Below are positions 51,206 through 61,296 of a DNA stretch of 64,000 nt, piece by piece. The first letter of the stretch is position 1. Each line of letters opens with the position of its first letter. Made by a program: the position numbers and the translations under genes. The DNA is from Alicyclobacillus contaminans DSM 17975 (GTDB lineage Bacteria > Bacillota > Bacilli > Alicyclobacillales > Alicyclobacillaceae), in the NCBI RefSeq assembly GCF_000429525.1, contig NZ_AUCA01000006.1, positions 1 to 64,000 of the forward strand. Reading direction: 5' to 3'. The notes under the pieces were generated by a model. The model saw nothing but the letters and a program-made list of their open reading frames with translations, was not told the DNA's origin and ran no database searches.

Positions 51206-52159
51206 CTACGCATGACGCGGCAATGTACGATAAAGGAAGGATTCAAAATTGCGAAAGCACAACTTCTCCGCCAATGGACGGCCATACCTTTGCACCAATC
51301 GCTCAGTGAACGAGGCGTAATCTTCCGCAGTCGCCAAGCCTGCCACAGGGTGCGTGGTTCCATCAAAGTCCGATCCGAACCCCACATGATCCTCACCGCC
51401 GAGCGAGAGTACGTGATCCAAATGCCTGCACAACTGGTCCAGTGTTCTGTTCGCCGGGTCGCCCACGAAACTGGCTTCAAACACCAGTCCCATCCAGCCT
51501 CCCCGCGCGTACAGTTCGCGAATTACGTCGTCCGGAAGATTGCGCGGATGTCCGTGAATCGCCCGCGCATTGGCGTGGGACGCCATGATGGGACCGTTCG
51601 TATGCGTGAGCAGTTCGCGTACTCCGGCATCCGCCAAGTGCGCGATGTCAATCCACATGCCGAGCCGATGCGCCTCGCGAACCACGCGCCATCCCGCATC
51701 GGTCAGTCCTCCGCCCCGCGACTCCAGGCAGCCGTCGGCCAACGCGTTGGGATGGTTCCACGTCAGGCCGATACCGCGAACGCCCAACCGATACAGCGTG
51801 CGCAGCAGTTCCGGTTGGCCACGCAGACAGCCACCGCCTTCAAGGGACAACACGCCCGCGATGTTCCGGGACCGACGGGCAGCTATCCATTCATCCAACG
51901 TCCGGATGGGGGCGACACCTCCGGCCTGGACGATTTCCTCGTAAAACAAGTCAATCTGGCGAAGAACGGTCTCCAACTGGAATACGTCCGGTTCCCGCGG
52001 CGACACGTAGAGCGCGAATACCTGAGCCATGACGCCGCCTCTTTGCAATTTGTCCGCGCTCGCCTGCAGCGGGGAAGCTGGATCTGTGAACGAACATCCT
52101 TCCCGCTCCATGCGGTACAGCACATCGACATGGGCATCCGCCACCGCCAGTCGATTCAT
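51206..52159 (-). CDS. Membrane-dipeptidase-family (renal dipeptidase) metallohydrolase
   Basis: 317 residues. The N-terminal metal motif is DAHVDVLYRM (HxD-type), then the bridging Glu in SLEGGGCL, and later histidines in IDIAHLADAGVRELL and SHANARAIHGHPRNLPD. VGFGSDFDGTTH is the family C-terminal signature. It hydrolyses dipeptides, often those with D-residues; the substrate is inferred. The ATG overlaps the spoVS stop by four bases, so it may share the spoVS transcript. Confidence 0.92.
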   Translation of the reverse strand: MNRLAVADAHVDVLYRMEREGCSFTDPASPLQASADKLQRGGVMAQVFALYVSPREPDVFQLETVLRQIDLFYEEIVQAGGVAPIRTLDEWIAARRSRNIAGVLSLEGGGCLRGQPELLRTLYRLGVRGIGLTWNHPNALADGCLESRGGGLTDAGWRVVREAHRLGMWIDIAHLADAGVRELLTHTNGPIMASHANARAIHGHPRNLPDDVIRELYARGGWMGLVFEASFVGDPANRTLDQLCRHLDHVLSLGGEDHVGFGSDFDGTTHPVAGLATAEDYASFTERLVQRYGRPLAEKLCFRNFESFLYRTLPRHA

Positions 52160-52416
52160 CGCGGCTCCACAATCAACTTGATGGCGGTGCGTTCTTCGCC
52201 ATCAATGACAATATCGGTGAACGCAGGGACACAGACCAAATCCACGCCACTGGGTGCGACAAATCCGCGTGCGATGGCCACCGCCTTGACCGCCTGATTC
52301 AACGCGCCGGCCCCGATGGCTTGAATCTCGGCACTGCCGCGTTCGCGAAGTACACCTGCCAAAGCGCCTGCTACGGAATTGGGGTTTGATTTTGCAGATA
52401 CCTTTAATACATCCAC
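52156..52416 (-). CDS. spoVS: Stage V sporulation protein S
   Basis: 86 residues from GTG 52416 (AAGGAGGT upstream), exactly the length of Bacillus SpoVS. The sequence is nearly invariant: LKVSAKSNPNSVAGALAGVL, GAGALNQAVKAVAIARGFVA, GEERTAIKLIVEPR. It is an Alba-like protein affecting sporulation past stage V. A near-consensus sigma-H promoter lies upstream. Confidence 0.98.
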   Translation of the reverse strand: MDVLKVSAKSNPNSVAGALAGVLRERGSAEIQAIGAGALNQAVKAVAIARGFVAPSGVDLVCVPAFTDIVIDGEERTAIKLIVEPR

Positions 52417-52468
52417 CCTAAGGCGACCTCCTTCAATGACCACGGGACTGGACTAGCACACTATATCG

Positions 52469-52497
52469 ATATTCGCTGTATTCCGGTATATTCCTGT
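52469..52497 (-). promoter_or_regulatory. Sigma-H promoter of spoVS
   Basis: -35 ACAGGAATA (consensus RNAGGAWWW), 11 bases, -10 AGCGAATAT (consensus RNNGAATWW), 53 bases before the GTG. spoVS is a known sigma-H target in B. subtilis, so sequence and expectation agree. Confidence 0.8.
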
Positions 52498-52499
52498 AA

Positions 52500-53276
52500 T
52501 CAGGATTCCACGCGCCGAATTCGCTGAATGGATTGCGCGGTCCCGGTGACATCGTCCAGTTCCAGCACCACCGCGCAAAACTGTCGCGGACCGTCCGCGA
52601 CTTGAAACCGCGCGGGCCTCTGCGTCATCATCTTGTGCATCACCCCTACCCGATCCATCCCGAGAATGCCGTCGTTGGGTCCCACCATCCCCACATCGGT
52701 GATATACGCGGTACCGTTCGGCAGCACGCGCTCGTCCGCTGTCTGCACGTGCGTGTGCGTCCCCAAAACCGCTGACACGCGCCCATCCAGATACCAACCC
52801 ATAGCCAGCTTTTCAGACGTGGTTTCCGCGTGCATGTCGACAATGATGTGTCGGACACCCGATTGCTCCTGCAAAATCTGGTCCACCGCGCGAAATGGAC
52901 AGTCCAACTGGCTGAGAAACGCCCGGCCCATTACATTCACAATCATCACCGGCACGCCCTTCACCTGACAGGTGGTGTATCCCCTGCCCGGCGTTCCCGG
53001 CGGATAGTTCGCGGGACGAACCACCCGTGCGTCGTCATCAATCCACAACTCGGTGTCCTTCTGATCCCACGCGTGGTTGCCCAGCGTCAGGAACTCAATC
53101 CCCGCATCGTACAGAAACTCAGCGCTCGCTCGGTTGAGTCCCCGGCCGTGCGTGGCGTTCTCTCCGTTGGCGATGACGAGGTCCGCGCCCCCCAGTTCCG
53201 CCATCTCGCGAAGACATTGCGCCGCGTACTCCTGTCCAGGCCTGCCCACGATGTCACCCACGAATACAACCTTCAA
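52500..53276 (-). CDS. ymdB: YmdB-type metallophosphodiesterase
   Basis: 258 residues. It has calcineurin-like ligands VFVGDIVGRPG, ANGENATHGRG (Glu/Asn), LGNHAWDQ, and DMHAETTSEK. GTHTHVQTADERVLPNGTAY carries the later histidines. YmdB hydrolyses cAMP-type cyclic nucleotides and affects biofilm gene expression in B. subtilis. It starts with TTG 53276 (GAGGG upstream) and follows rny as in Bacillus. Confidence 0.95.
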   Translation of the reverse strand: MKVVFVGDIVGRPGQEYAAQCLREMAELGGADLVIANGENATHGRGLNRASAEFLYDAGIEFLTLGNHAWDQKDTELWIDDDARVVRPANYPPGTPGRGYTTCQVKGVPVMIVNVMGRAFLSQLDCPFRAVDQILQEQSGVRHIIVDMHAETTSEKLAMGWYLDGRVSAVLGTHTHVQTADERVLPNGTAYITDVGMVGPNDGILGMDRVGVMHKMMTQRPARFQVADGPRQFCAVVLELDDVTGTAQSIQRIRRVES

Positions 53277-53305
53277 GCCTATCCCTCACGTTCCGCCGCA
53301 CGACG

Positions 53306-53337
53306 AAAAAATAGAGCAGCCAAACACGGCTACTCTA
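53306..53337 (-). terminator. Terminator at the end of rny
   Basis: A stem TAGAGCAGCC / GGCTACTCTA with one mismatch includes the rny stop codon and is followed on the minus strand by six T residues. It precedes ymdB by about 30 bases, so ymdB may be read by partial read-through. Confidence 0.8.
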
Positions 53338-54876
53338 CTTTGCGTATTCCACGGCTCTAGTTTCTCGAATCACTGTCACCTTAATTTGACCTGGGTAATC
53401 CAGCTCGTTTTCAATTTTCTTGGAAATACTCTTCGCAATGCGTACAGACTCCGCATCGTCAATCACATCCGGCTTCACAATGATGCGCACTTCCCGTCCT
53501 GCCTGAATGGCGTATGACTTTTCCACACCCTCGAAGGACTCAGCAATGGCCTCAAGTTTTTCCAAACGTTTCATGTAAATATCCAACGTCTCTCGACGTG
53601 CTCCCGGCCGGGCTGCAGAAATGGCATCCGCAGCAGCCACGATGACCGAAACCGCTGAGCTGAACTCCACATCTCCGTGGTGCGCGGCAATGGCGTTGAT
53701 GACCACTGGATGCTCGCGGTACCGTCGAGCCAGGTCTACGCCGATTTCGACGTGAGATCCCTCAACCTCGTGCGTAACCGCCTTCCCGATATCGTGCAAC
53801 AAGCCACCGCGCTTCGCGAGATTGACGTCCAATCCCAGCTCCGCCGCCATCAGACCCGCCAGGTGCGCAACCTCCACCGAGTGCTTCAGCACGTTTTGTC
53901 CGTAACTCGTCCGAAAGCGCAAACGTCCAAGAAGCTTCACCAAATCCGGATGCATGCCGTGCACGCCTGTTTCAAACGTGGCCTGCTCGCCTTCCTCGCG
54001 AATCAAATCATCGATATCGCGGCGAGCCTTTTCGACCATCTCTTCAATCCGAGCCGGGTGAATTCGACCGTCCGCAACCAGCCGCTCCAATGCCACTTTG
54101 GCAACCTCTCTGCGGACCGGATCAAACCCCGACAGGATGACCGCCTCCGGCGTATCGTCAATGATCAGATCAATACCGGTCAACGTTTCCAGCGTGCGAA
54201 TGTTCCGGCCTTCTCGTCCGATGATGCGCCCTTTCATCTCATCGCTCGGCAGATTCACCACGGAGACCGTGATCTCCGCCGCGTGATCCGCCGCACAGCG
54301 CTGCACCGCTGTCGCGATGATGTCGCGAGCTTTTTTCTCCGCTTCCTGACGCGCTTGCTGTTCAATCTCTTTCATCAGTACCGCCGCATCATGGCGGCTT
54401 TCCCGTTCCACGGCGGACAGGATGTGCTCCCGCGCCGCTTCCTGCGTCAAACCGGATATACGCTCCAGTTCTCGTACCTGCTGTTGATACAGAGCCTCAA
54501 TATCTGCCTGCTTTTCCTCAAGCAACCGCTCTTTTTCTCGCAAAAGTTCAGAACGTTTGTCCAAAGACTCCAACTTTTTGTCAATGGCTTCTTCCTTCTG
54601 GAGAATGCGGCGTTCCAACTTTTGCAGTTCGGCGCGTCGCTCTCGCCCTTCGCGTTCCGCTTCCTGGCGAATTCGATGCGCCTCATCTTTGGCTTCCAAC
54701 AACATTTCTTTTTGCTTTGCTTCAACGTCCTTCTGAGCCGACTCAATGATATGCAATGCCCGCGTTTCCGCAGCACCGATTTTGGCTTCCGCAATCGACT
54801 TACGAACCGCGTACCCAATCCCTGAACCGACCAGAAAGGCTACAATCACAACAACAATCCACACAAGTGGTTCCAT
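53335..54876 (-). CDS. rny: Ribonuclease Y
   Basis: 513 residues. An N-terminal membrane anchor (about 5-24) is followed by a long Glu/Lys/Arg coiled coil, a KH domain with [20 protein letters not shown], then an HD domain ([35 protein letters not shown]). It starts bulk mRNA decay and maturation at the membrane. RicA (YmcA), which helps target its cleavages, is encoded in the same window. GGGAGG precedes the ATG. Confidence 0.97.
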   Translation of the reverse strand: MEPLVWIVVVIVAFLVGSGIGYAVRKSIAEAKIGAAETRALHIIESAQKDVEAKQKEMLLEAKDEAHRIRQEAEREGRERRAELQKLERRILQKEEAIDKKLESLDKRSELLREKERLLEEKQADIEALYQQQVRELERISGLTQEAAREHILSAVERESRHDAAVLMKEIEQQARQEAEKKARDIIATAVQRCAADHAAEITVSVVNLPSDEMKGRIIGREGRNIRTLETLTGIDLIIDDTPEAVILSGFDPVRREVAKVALERLVADGRIHPARIEEMVEKARRDIDDLIREEGEQATFETGVHGMHPDLVKLLGRLRFRTSYGQNVLKHSVEVAHLAGLMAAELGLDVNLAKRGGLLHDIGKAVTHEVEGSHVEIGVDLARRYREHPVVINAIAAHHGDVEFSSAVSVIVAAADAISAARPGARRETLDIYMKRLEKLEAIAESFEGVEKSYAIQAGREVRIIVKPDVIDDAESVRIAKSISKKIENELDYPGQIKVTVIRETRAVEYAK

Positions 54877-54958
54877 GAAACTGCCTCCCTGCTCAACCCA
54901 GGCAACACTGCTGGGAACCGCTTTTTCGAGCTAGAGGCCGTAAATGATACGCAGTTCA

Positions 54959-54988
54959 ATTGTATCTTTTTGTACCAATCGTTGTCAA
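54959..54988 (-). promoter_or_regulatory. Promoter of rny
   Basis: Perfect -35 TTGACA (54983-54988), 18-base spacer, -10 TACAAT (54959-54964), about 80 bases before the start codon. Confidence 0.75.
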
Positions 54989-55054
54989 GAAACCTGGCAG
55001 GGAGGACGAGTGCGCCACGCTGTGTCTTTCAGAGGCGTTTGGAGCATGGCGTGC

Positions 55055-55738
55055 TCACCCGTCGTCGGATGAATCCATTTGGTTCAGTACCCGGAGGATG
55101 AGTGAGGCTGGAAAACCCTTTCGCTGCAACGCTGCGCCGACCTGCTCACGACGCTTGGACGGCGGAACGTTCCGCTTGCGACTCCACATCCGGCGGGCCT
55201 GCGCCAGAGCCGCTTCGCGCTCGTCGTCTCGGTCGTCCTCTTGCATCAACGACCGCCACACAGATTCCATCACATCCGCGGCGATACCGCGCTGCTTCAG
55301 CTTCCACGAGATTTCTCTGCGACTCGCCCGCTCACGCCACGCCAGAATGTACTGTCTGGCATAATCCGCGTCATTCACGTAACCCAATGACTGCAGGTCA
55401 TCGACGATGTCGGACGCCACTTCCACAGGGCATTGCAACCGCACAAGATAACGCCGCACTTCCTCTTTCGTACGCGGACGCAGTCGCAGATAGCGCAGGC
55501 TCTTATCCATATATAGCGCCTTGCTCTGTGCCGCTTCCAACTGGCGCATGTCGGAAGCGGACACCGGTTCACCGCGGCGGAGGCCCAAATCGGCAACCAG
55601 GCGCAGCGGAACCTCCAGCGGCTCATGTACGGCGAACAGCAACCGAACACAGCTCGGACGGCGCGGGATGTCCTCCATCCCCATCAGTCGATCCGGCTGT
55701 ATCTCATCGCTATTCGTCAAAATCAAACACCTCGTCAT
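55055..55738 (-). CDS. recX: RecA regulator RecX
   Basis: Up to 227 residues. RecX three-helix modules: [39 protein letters not shown]-type repeats ([15 protein letters not shown]) and a last module [16 protein letters not shown]. RecX modulates RecA filaments. The frame overlaps the recA stop by 29 bases; starts at 55738 (ATG), TTG a few codons later, or ATG 55684 are all possible, none with a strong ribosome binding site. Its tandem position after recA is common. Confidence 0.9.
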   Translation of the reverse strand: MTRCLILTNSDEIQPDRLMGMEDIPRRPSCVRLLFAVHEPLEVPLRLVADLGLRRGEPVSASDMRQLEAAQSKALYMDKSLRYLRLRPRTKEEVRRYLVRLQCPVEVASDIVDDLQSLGYVNDADYARQYILAWRERASRREISWKLKQRGIAADVMESVWRSLMQEDDRDDEREAALAQARRMWSRKRNVPPSKRREQVGAALQRKGFPASLILRVLNQMDSSDDG

Positions 55739-56756
55739 CCACTGGCGCAGCGCTCACCAAATTTGCAGTCCCCAGTTGGAATGCCTCGCGAATCTTCTGC
55801 TCAATCTCATCCGCCACTTCCGGATGTTCCTTCAAGAACTGCTTGGCATTCTCGCGTCCCTGCCCGAGGCGTTCATCATTGTATGAATACCAGGCACCGC
55901 TTTTCTGAATCACATCAATGTCCGTCGCGATGTCAATCATGCTGCCCTCGCGGGAAATCCCTTCGCCAAACATGATATCCACTTCCGCCTGTTTGAACGG
56001 GGGGGCAACCTTGTTCTTCACCACTTTGATCTTCGTCCGGTGGCCAACCACGTCATTTCCCTGTTTGATGGCCTCACCTCTGCGAACTTCGAGGCGCACG
56101 GACGCGTAGAATTTCAAGGCCCGCCCACCGGTCGTGGTCTCCGGGTTGCCGAACATCACGCCGACTTTCTCCCGAAGTTGGTTGATGAAAATCGCCATCG
56201 TCTTCGATTTGCTGATGGCCCCAGCCAACTTGCGCAGCGCTTGCGACATCAGCCGGGCCTGCAAACCGACATGGGAGTCTCCCATTTCGCCTTCCAACTC
56301 ATTTTTCGGAACGAGCGCCGCAACGGAGTCCACGACGATGATGTCCACCGCTCCGCTTCGCACGAGCGCTTCCGCGATTTCCAACGCCTGTTCCCCGGTA
56401 TCCGGCTGCGAAATCAAAAGCTCGTCGATATTCACGCCGAGTTTTCCCGCGTACACCGGATCCAGCGCGTGTTCTGCGTCGATGAACGCCGCCTGCCCGC
56501 CTCGTTTCTGAACTTCAGCCACCGCATGCAGGGCCACCGTCGTCTTCCCGGAGGACTCCGGGCCGTAGATTTCAATAATTCGGCCTCGTGGAAAACCACC
56601 AATGCCGAGCGCAATGTCCAATGCAATCGATCCAGACGGCACCGTTTCCACATTCATGTTGGCGGTGGCTTCTCCCAATTTCATGATGGAACCCTTGCCA
56701 AACTGTTTCTCAATTTGCTTTAACGCAACCTCCAACGCCGCACGACGGTCGCTCAT
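55710..56756 (-). CDS. recA: Recombinase RecA
   Basis: 348 residues from ATG 56756 (AGGATGG upstream); the frame opens earlier at 56822 without a site. Walker A is [13 protein letters not shown], and [20 protein letters not shown] (L2 region) and [19 protein letters not shown] are conserved. The acidic C-terminal tail ends DDEVFDFDE. RecA drives homologous repair and LexA cleavage. Its promoter carries a LexA box over the -35. Confidence 0.98.
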   Translation of the reverse strand: MSDRRAALEVALKQIEKQFGKGSIMKLGEATANMNVETVPSGSIALDIALGIGGFPRGRIIEIYGPESSGKTTVALHAVAEVQKRGGQAAFIDAEHALDPVYAGKLGVNIDELLISQPDTGEQALEIAEALVRSGAVDIIVVDSVAALVPKNELEGEMGDSHVGLQARLMSQALRKLAGAISKSKTMAIFINQLREKVGVMFGNPETTTGGRALKFYASVRLEVRRGEAIKQGNDVVGHRTKIKVVKNKVAPPFKQAEVDIMFGEGISREGSMIDIATDIDVIQKSGAWYSYNDERLGQGRENAKQFLKEHPEVADEIEQKIREAFQLGTANLVSAAPVDDEVFDFDE

Positions 56757-56868
56757 ATACACCATCCTATCTGCATCCCCAAATCGGCATCGAACCACCG
56801 GCGCAAACGCCCAGCCGCTCAACCTGTGGAACTAGCTTCGCGCTGTCGCCCCTCGATTCCTGCTCCCT

Positions 56869-56896
56869 ATTGTATCAATCCCAGCACAAAATGCAA
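56869..56896 (-). promoter_or_regulatory. Promoter of recA
   Basis: -35 TTGCAT (56891-56896), 16-base spacer, -10 TACAAT (56869-56874). The LexA box overlaps its -35. Confidence 0.75.
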
Positions 56897-56907
56897 ACAT
56901 TTGTTCG
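56894..56907. promoter_or_regulatory. LexA (SOS) box of recA
   Basis: On the minus strand CGAACAAATGTTTG, a good match to the Gram-positive box, overlapping the -35 and lying about 140 bases before the recA start. Confidence 0.93.
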
Positions 56908-56931
56908 CCAAATCACACCGGCTTACATGCA

Positions 56932-56960
56932 GAACGGCGTGACCTCTGGCCACGCCGTTC
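56932..56960 (-). terminator. Hairpin after the helicase gene
   Basis: A perfect 10-base stem GAACGGCGTG / CACGCCGTTC with a 9-base loop, 83 bases after the helicase stop and 25 bases upstream of the recA LexA box. No T-run follows, so it is a likely but incomplete terminator. Confidence 0.5.
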
Positions 56961-57043
56961 TCGTTCCCGTTCGCCCGTTGTGGTTGAACAGACATTTCCG
57001 TTCCCGCGCGAGGGCGGCTCGTTCGCCCCCTCGCCGCAATGAT

Positions 57044-58624
57044 TCACCGCGTCCGCAGCCGAGGTTTCGCCGGCTCCATATTGACGCGCGCGCCATTGAT
57101 GCGGCTTTGACGCAGCGCCTCGTAGACAAATGGCGCGGATTCCTCCTCAATCTCCACGAACGTGAAGCGATCAAAGATATCAATCTTCCCGACCACTTGG
57201 CCAGGTACACCCGCCTCTTCCGAGATGGTGCGCACCAGGTCTCCCGGGCTGACGCGTGCGCTGCGTCCGATGTTCACGAAGAATCGAACCATGCCCGGGC
57301 TGGCGCCGGTATCGCCGAAGTCGTAGTCCGCTTCTTCCTGGCTCTCCAGTTCACCTGCGGAGGCCAGTTTCAACGCGGCGCAGGCGACATCGATGGGATC
57401 GTGCTCATCGATGATGTTGCCGAGAATTGCACGATAGTGTGCCAACCCGCCGTCCTGGATGGCTTCAATAATCCGATTTCGCCACATTTCCGCCTGCCGT
57501 TCGGCAACGTCCGCAAGCGACGGCACTTCTCGCGCCAGCAGCTTCGCCTTGGTCTCCCGCTCAATCTGTTTCAACAGCTTAAACTCACGCGGGGTCACCA
57601 AAGTGATGGCCAACCCCCGCTTGCCGGCACGGCCCGTGCGGCCAATGCGGTGCACGTAGGATTCCGGGTCTTGTGGGATATCGTAGTTGATGACGTGTGT
57701 CACATTGTCGACGTCGATGCCGCGCGCCGCCACGTCGGTGGCCACCAACAGCTCAACCTCGTTCTTGCGGAACTTGTTCATCACGCGGTCCCGCTGAGCC
57801 TGGCTGAGATCACCGTGCAGACCGTCGACCAGATAGCCGCGCGCAAGCAGCGCTTCGGTCAGTTCGTCCACACCGCGCTTCGTCCGGCAGAAGATGATGC
57901 CCAACTGGACGTCCTCACTGTCGACAATCCGGCACAGACTCTCGAGCTTGTTCCGTTCGAGAACCTTGTAATACACCTGATCAATCAGCGGTACCGTGAC
58001 CTCGCCGCGGTTGACCGTCACGTGTTCCGGATTGCGCATGTATCGCGTGGCCAGCCGCTTGATATCCGTGGTGAACGTCGCCGAGAACAACATGGTCTGC
58101 CGGTCCTCCGGGGTCTCCCGGAGAATTGTCTCAATGTCGTCGATGAAGCCCATGTCGAGCATTTCATCTGCTTCGTCCAGCACCACGGCGCGCAGATTCT
58201 GCAGCTTCAACGTACCCCGCCGAATATGATCCAGCACGCGGCCAGGGGTGCCGATGACAATTTGCACACCCTGCTGCAGCGCACGTATCTGGTGTCCAAT
58301 GGACTGCCCGCCGTAAATCGGCAGTGTCCGAACCCGCTTGTACTTGGCGATTTTCCGGAACTCCCCCGCCACCTGAATGGCGAGTTCGCGCGTCGGCGTC
58401 AACACCAACGCCTGGACCTTCCCTTCCGTGCTGACCATATTGACCAAAGGAATACCAAACGCAGCCGTCTTGCCTGTACCGGTCTGCGCTTGTCCAATCA
58501 CGTCTCGCCCTTCCAACACCAAGGGAATGCAGGCGGCCTGAATCGGAGACGGTTCTTCAAATCCCATCTCGTCAATGGCCTGCTGCACCTTGCGATTTAG
58601 ATCCAACTCTTGAAAAGCTGTCAT
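57044..58624 (-). CDS. cshA: DEAD-box RNA helicase, CshA/DeaD type
   Basis: 526 residues. Motifs: Q-motif (FEEPSPIQAACIP), I AQTGTGKT, Ia PTRELAIQ, Ib TPGRVLDH, II DEAD, III SAT, V ATDVAARGID, VI HRIGRTGRAG. A C-terminal RNA-binding module like that of DeaD/CshA-DbpA types follows (FFVNIGRSARVSPGDLVRTI). It unwinds RNA in ribosome assembly and decay. It sits between cinA and recA, which is not the B. subtilis order. Confidence 0.95.
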   Translation of the reverse strand: MTAFQELDLNRKVQQAIDEMGFEEPSPIQAACIPLVLEGRDVIGQAQTGTGKTAAFGIPLVNMVSTEGKVQALVLTPTRELAIQVAGEFRKIAKYKRVRTLPIYGGQSIGHQIRALQQGVQIVIGTPGRVLDHIRRGTLKLQNLRAVVLDEADEMLDMGFIDDIETILRETPEDRQTMLFSATFTTDIKRLATRYMRNPEHVTVNRGEVTVPLIDQVYYKVLERNKLESLCRIVDSEDVQLGIIFCRTKRGVDELTEALLARGYLVDGLHGDLSQAQRDRVMNKFRKNEVELLVATDVAARGIDVDNVTHVINYDIPQDPESYVHRIGRTGRAGKRGLAITLVTPREFKLLKQIERETKAKLLAREVPSLADVAERQAEMWRNRIIEAIQDGGLAHYRAILGNIIDEHDPIDVACAALKLASAGELESQEEADYDFGDTGASPGMVRFFVNIGRSARVSPGDLVRTISEEAGVPGQVVGKIDIFDRFTFVEIEEESAPFVYEALRQSRINGARVNMEPAKPRLRTR

Positions 58625-58700
58625 TGTATCATCTCACCTGTCTCAAAAATTCCCGCAAACCACTGTCGGGCTGAACTCATGATGCAGCGTGAACCGGCGA

Positions 58701-59999
58701 TTATGCATGGTCCGCCGCATCCTGACTCAAAACCTTCACCAATTGCCAGAGCGCATTTTTGCTCGACCGAATCCGAATCTGCTCGCGCGATCCGCGGAAC
58801 AAACCGCGCTCCACCACCGAACCCGTTGGCCCAGCCACGGCGATGTACACCAAACCCACCGGTTTATCCGGCGTGCCTCCATTCGGCCCCGCAATGCCCG
58901 TGGTGGCCAGGCCGTACGTCGAGCCAAGCCGTTGGCGAACGCCTTCTGCCATCTCCTTCGCCGTCTCCGCAGACACCGCCCCGTGTTCTCGAAGCGTTTC
59001 TGGAGAGACGCCGAGGACTTCCATTTTCACCGCATTCTCATAGGCGACCACGCCGCCCTTCCAAACTGCGGACACCCCGGGGACTTCCGCCATCATGGCG
59101 TTGACCATGCCCCCCGTGCAGCTCTCCGCCACCGCCACCGTCGCCCCGCAGGCCTGAAGCCCTCGATAGGCGGCCACAGGAAGCGTGTCCTCATCCGTTC
59201 CATAAATGAACGACCCCAGGCGGCGGCGAATTTCCGATTCCATCGCACGAACCAATCCCTCGGCCTCACCGACGGACGGCGCATTCGCGGTGATGCGTAG
59301 CAGCATCTCCCCTTCTCCGGCCAATGGAGCCAGCGTCGGATTGCTGCTTTGCATCAGATCGTGAAGCTGTTCATCGACGTGAGATTCACCAATGCCGCAG
59401 AAGTGAAGAATCCGGGAAATCAGCACCTGTGGAGATGGAAACAAGCGCAACAATCGGGGAAGCACTTCATTTTTCAGCATCGGCTTCATTTCCAGCGGCG
59501 GCCCGGGCAGCAGGAAGTAATGCACTCCCTCATGTGCCACGTACTGGCCGGGTGCCGTTCCATTCGGATTCGGCAATATCTCCGCTCCCTGAATGCGCAT
59601 GGCCTGCCGTCGATTCTCCTCCGGCATGGTCCGCGACCGGCTCCGAAAGAACGATTCCACCATCGCCAGCGCCTCTGGATCCAGTGTCAACGGCAATCCG
59701 AGGTGCTTGGCCACCGCATCCCGCGTCAAGTCGTCATTCGTGGGGCCGATGCCGCCCGTCAAAATCACGACATTCGACCGCTCGGAGGCCTGTTTCAAGA
59801 CTTGCACGATGCGTTCCAGGTTGTCTCCCACCGCGTGGTGATGATAGAGAAACAGGCCGTGTTCGGCCAACATCCTGGAAACGGACTGCGCATGCGAATT
59901 CAGAATCTGCCCAAGCAGTATCTCCGTACCAACCGCAATGTGTTCCGCAATACATCTCTGGTTCAATGACCCCGCCCCATTCTCATGGAGTCGACTCAC
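58701..59999 (-). CDS. cinA: CinA: nicotinamide-nucleotide amidase / competence-damage protein
   Basis: About 432 residues. The N-terminal MoaB-like domain reads IAVGTEILLGQILNSHAQ and ILTGGIGPTNDDLTRD. The C-terminal PncC amidase domain has AVAESCTGGMVNAMM and TTGIAGPNGGTPDKPVGLVY. It recycles NMN by removing the amide. The start is uncertain: GTG 59999 has no good ribosome binding site, and a TTG 11 codons later would match family length better. Confidence 0.95.
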   Translation of the reverse strand: MSRLHENGAGSLNQRCIAEHIAVGTEILLGQILNSHAQSVSRMLAEHGLFLYHHHAVGDNLERIVQVLKQASERSNVVILTGGIGPTNDDLTRDAVAKHLGLPLTLDPEALAMVESFFRSRSRTMPEENRRQAMRIQGAEILPNPNGTAPGQYVAHEGVHYFLLPGPPLEMKPMLKNEVLPRLLRLFPSPQVLISRILHFCGIGESHVDEQLHDLMQSSNPTLAPLAGEGEMLLRITANAPSVGEAEGLVRAMESEIRRRLGSFIYGTDEDTLPVAAYRGLQACGATVAVAESCTGGMVNAMMAEVPGVSAVWKGGVVAYENAVKMEVLGVSPETLREHGAVSAETAKEMAEGVRQRLGSTYGLATTGIAGPNGGTPDKPVGLVYIAVAGPTGSVVERGLFRGSREQIRIRSSKNALWQLVKVLSQDAADHA

Positions 60000-60002
60000 A
60001 GG

Positions 60003-60581
60003 CTACCCAACATTCTCAATCACGCGTTTGTTCTTGACGAAGTAGTCAATCCCTGAAACGACAGTGGCGACAACCATCACGTACACCATCAGCGTGTCAA
60101 AAGGGAAACCAACGTAAGAAAACGGAAAATTGTTGATAATCAGAGCGACCATCGTAACAATCTGCGACGCCGTCTTCCATTTCGCCAGCCGGCTCGCTGC
60201 AATGACGAGTCCCTCGCCAGCGGCGACCAGCCGCAGACCCGTGACGGCGAACTCGCGGCTGATGATGAGAATCGCCACCCACGCGGACAGGCGCTGCATC
60301 TCCACCAGACTGATGAGCACAGCAGAAATCAACAATTTATCCGCGAGGGGATCTAAAAGCTTTCCGAACGTGGTCACCATCTTACGCTTTCTCGCGATGT
60401 ATCCGTCCAGTCCATCCGTGCTCGCGGCCAGGATGAACACGAGCGCAGCTATCATCTCGCTCCCCGTGGTGGTTCGGTGATTGATGGTCACAGTCCAGAA
60501 ATCAAACCGAACCAGGAGCAGGAAAATCACCACTGGCACTAAAAAGATTCTGGCTATCGTAATCCGGTTAGCCAGATTCAA
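60003..60581 (-). CDS. pgsA: CDP-diacylglycerol-glycerol-3-phosphate phosphatidyltransferase
   Basis: 192 residues, polytopic. The CDP-alcohol phosphotransferase motif is TDGLDGYIARKRKMVTTFGK followed by LLDPLADK, giving DG-x2-AR-x8-G-x3-D-x3-D. It makes phosphatidylglycerol phosphate. Likely start is TTG 60581 (GGGGAG 8 bases upstream). Confidence 0.95.
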   Translation of the reverse strand: MNLANRITIARIFLVPVVIFLLLVRFDFWTVTINHRTTTGSEMIAALVFILAASTDGLDGYIARKRKMVTTFGKLLDPLADKLLISAVLISLVEMQRLSAWVAILIISREFAVTGLRLVAAGEGLVIAASRLAKWKTASQIVTMVALIINNFPFSYVGFPFDTLMVYVMVVATVVSGIDYFVKNKRVIENVG

Positions 60582-60747
60582 TCAAAACACTCCCCATCCC
60601 GCTGCTCAATTCATTGCTGTTCGACTGGTCTACAGCCGCCGATGCACTGTACGCATCAGGAACCAATCTTCGCCACAATACAGTATAGCCCAGCGTCAGG
60701 AAGTCTGTCAAAACAGCTTCCCGCACCGGGCCTCACCTCCATCCGAC

Positions 60748-61242
60748 CTATCCGCGATAATTCGTAAACTGCAGCGGCACATCCAGGTCTGCCTCCCGCA
60801 GCATCTGGATCACCGCCTGCAGGTCGTCGCGGCTCTTTCCCGTCACCCTGACCTGGTCGCCCTGGATGCTGGCCTGCACCTTCAGCTTCGTGTCCTTAAT
60901 CAGCTTCGTGATTTTCTTGGCCGTATCCTGGTCAATGCCCTGCTGGAGCGTGACCACCTGTCGCACCGTGCCGCCCGAGGCCGGTTCAATCTTCCCCATT
61001 TTCAGGGCTTTCAACGAGATGCCCCGTTTCACACACTTGGTCTGCAACACATCCGTCAGGGCAGCCAGTTTGTACTCGTCGTCAGAGACGAGGACGAGCG
61101 TTTCTCCGTCGAACCGGATGTCGCTCTTGCTGCCCTTGAAGTCGAAGCGGGTCTGAATCTCCTTCAGGGTCTGATTCACCGCATTGTCCACTTCTTGCAA
61201 TTCAACCTTTGACACAATGTCAAAGGATGCGTCCTTGGCCAT
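60748..61242 (-). CDS. yajQ: YajQ-family nucleotide-binding protein
   Basis: 164 residues. Characteristic segments: [38 protein letters not shown] and [21 protein letters not shown]. YajQ homologues bind RNA or cyclic-di-GMP in some species. AGAAAGGAG precedes the ATG. It lies between rodZ and pgsA. Confidence 0.95.
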   Translation of the reverse strand: MAKDASFDIVSKVELQEVDNAVNQTLKEIQTRFDFKGSKSDIRFDGETLVLVSDDEYKLAALTDVLQTKCVKRGISLKALKMGKIEPASGGTVRQVVTLQQGIDQDTAKKITKLIKDTKLKVQASIQGDQVRVTGKSRDDLQAVIQMLREADLDVPLQFTNYRG

Positions 61243-61296
61243 TACGAACGTTTCTCCTTTCTCCCGATGGTGTATCGCCGAAGTCCGTGCATCGAT

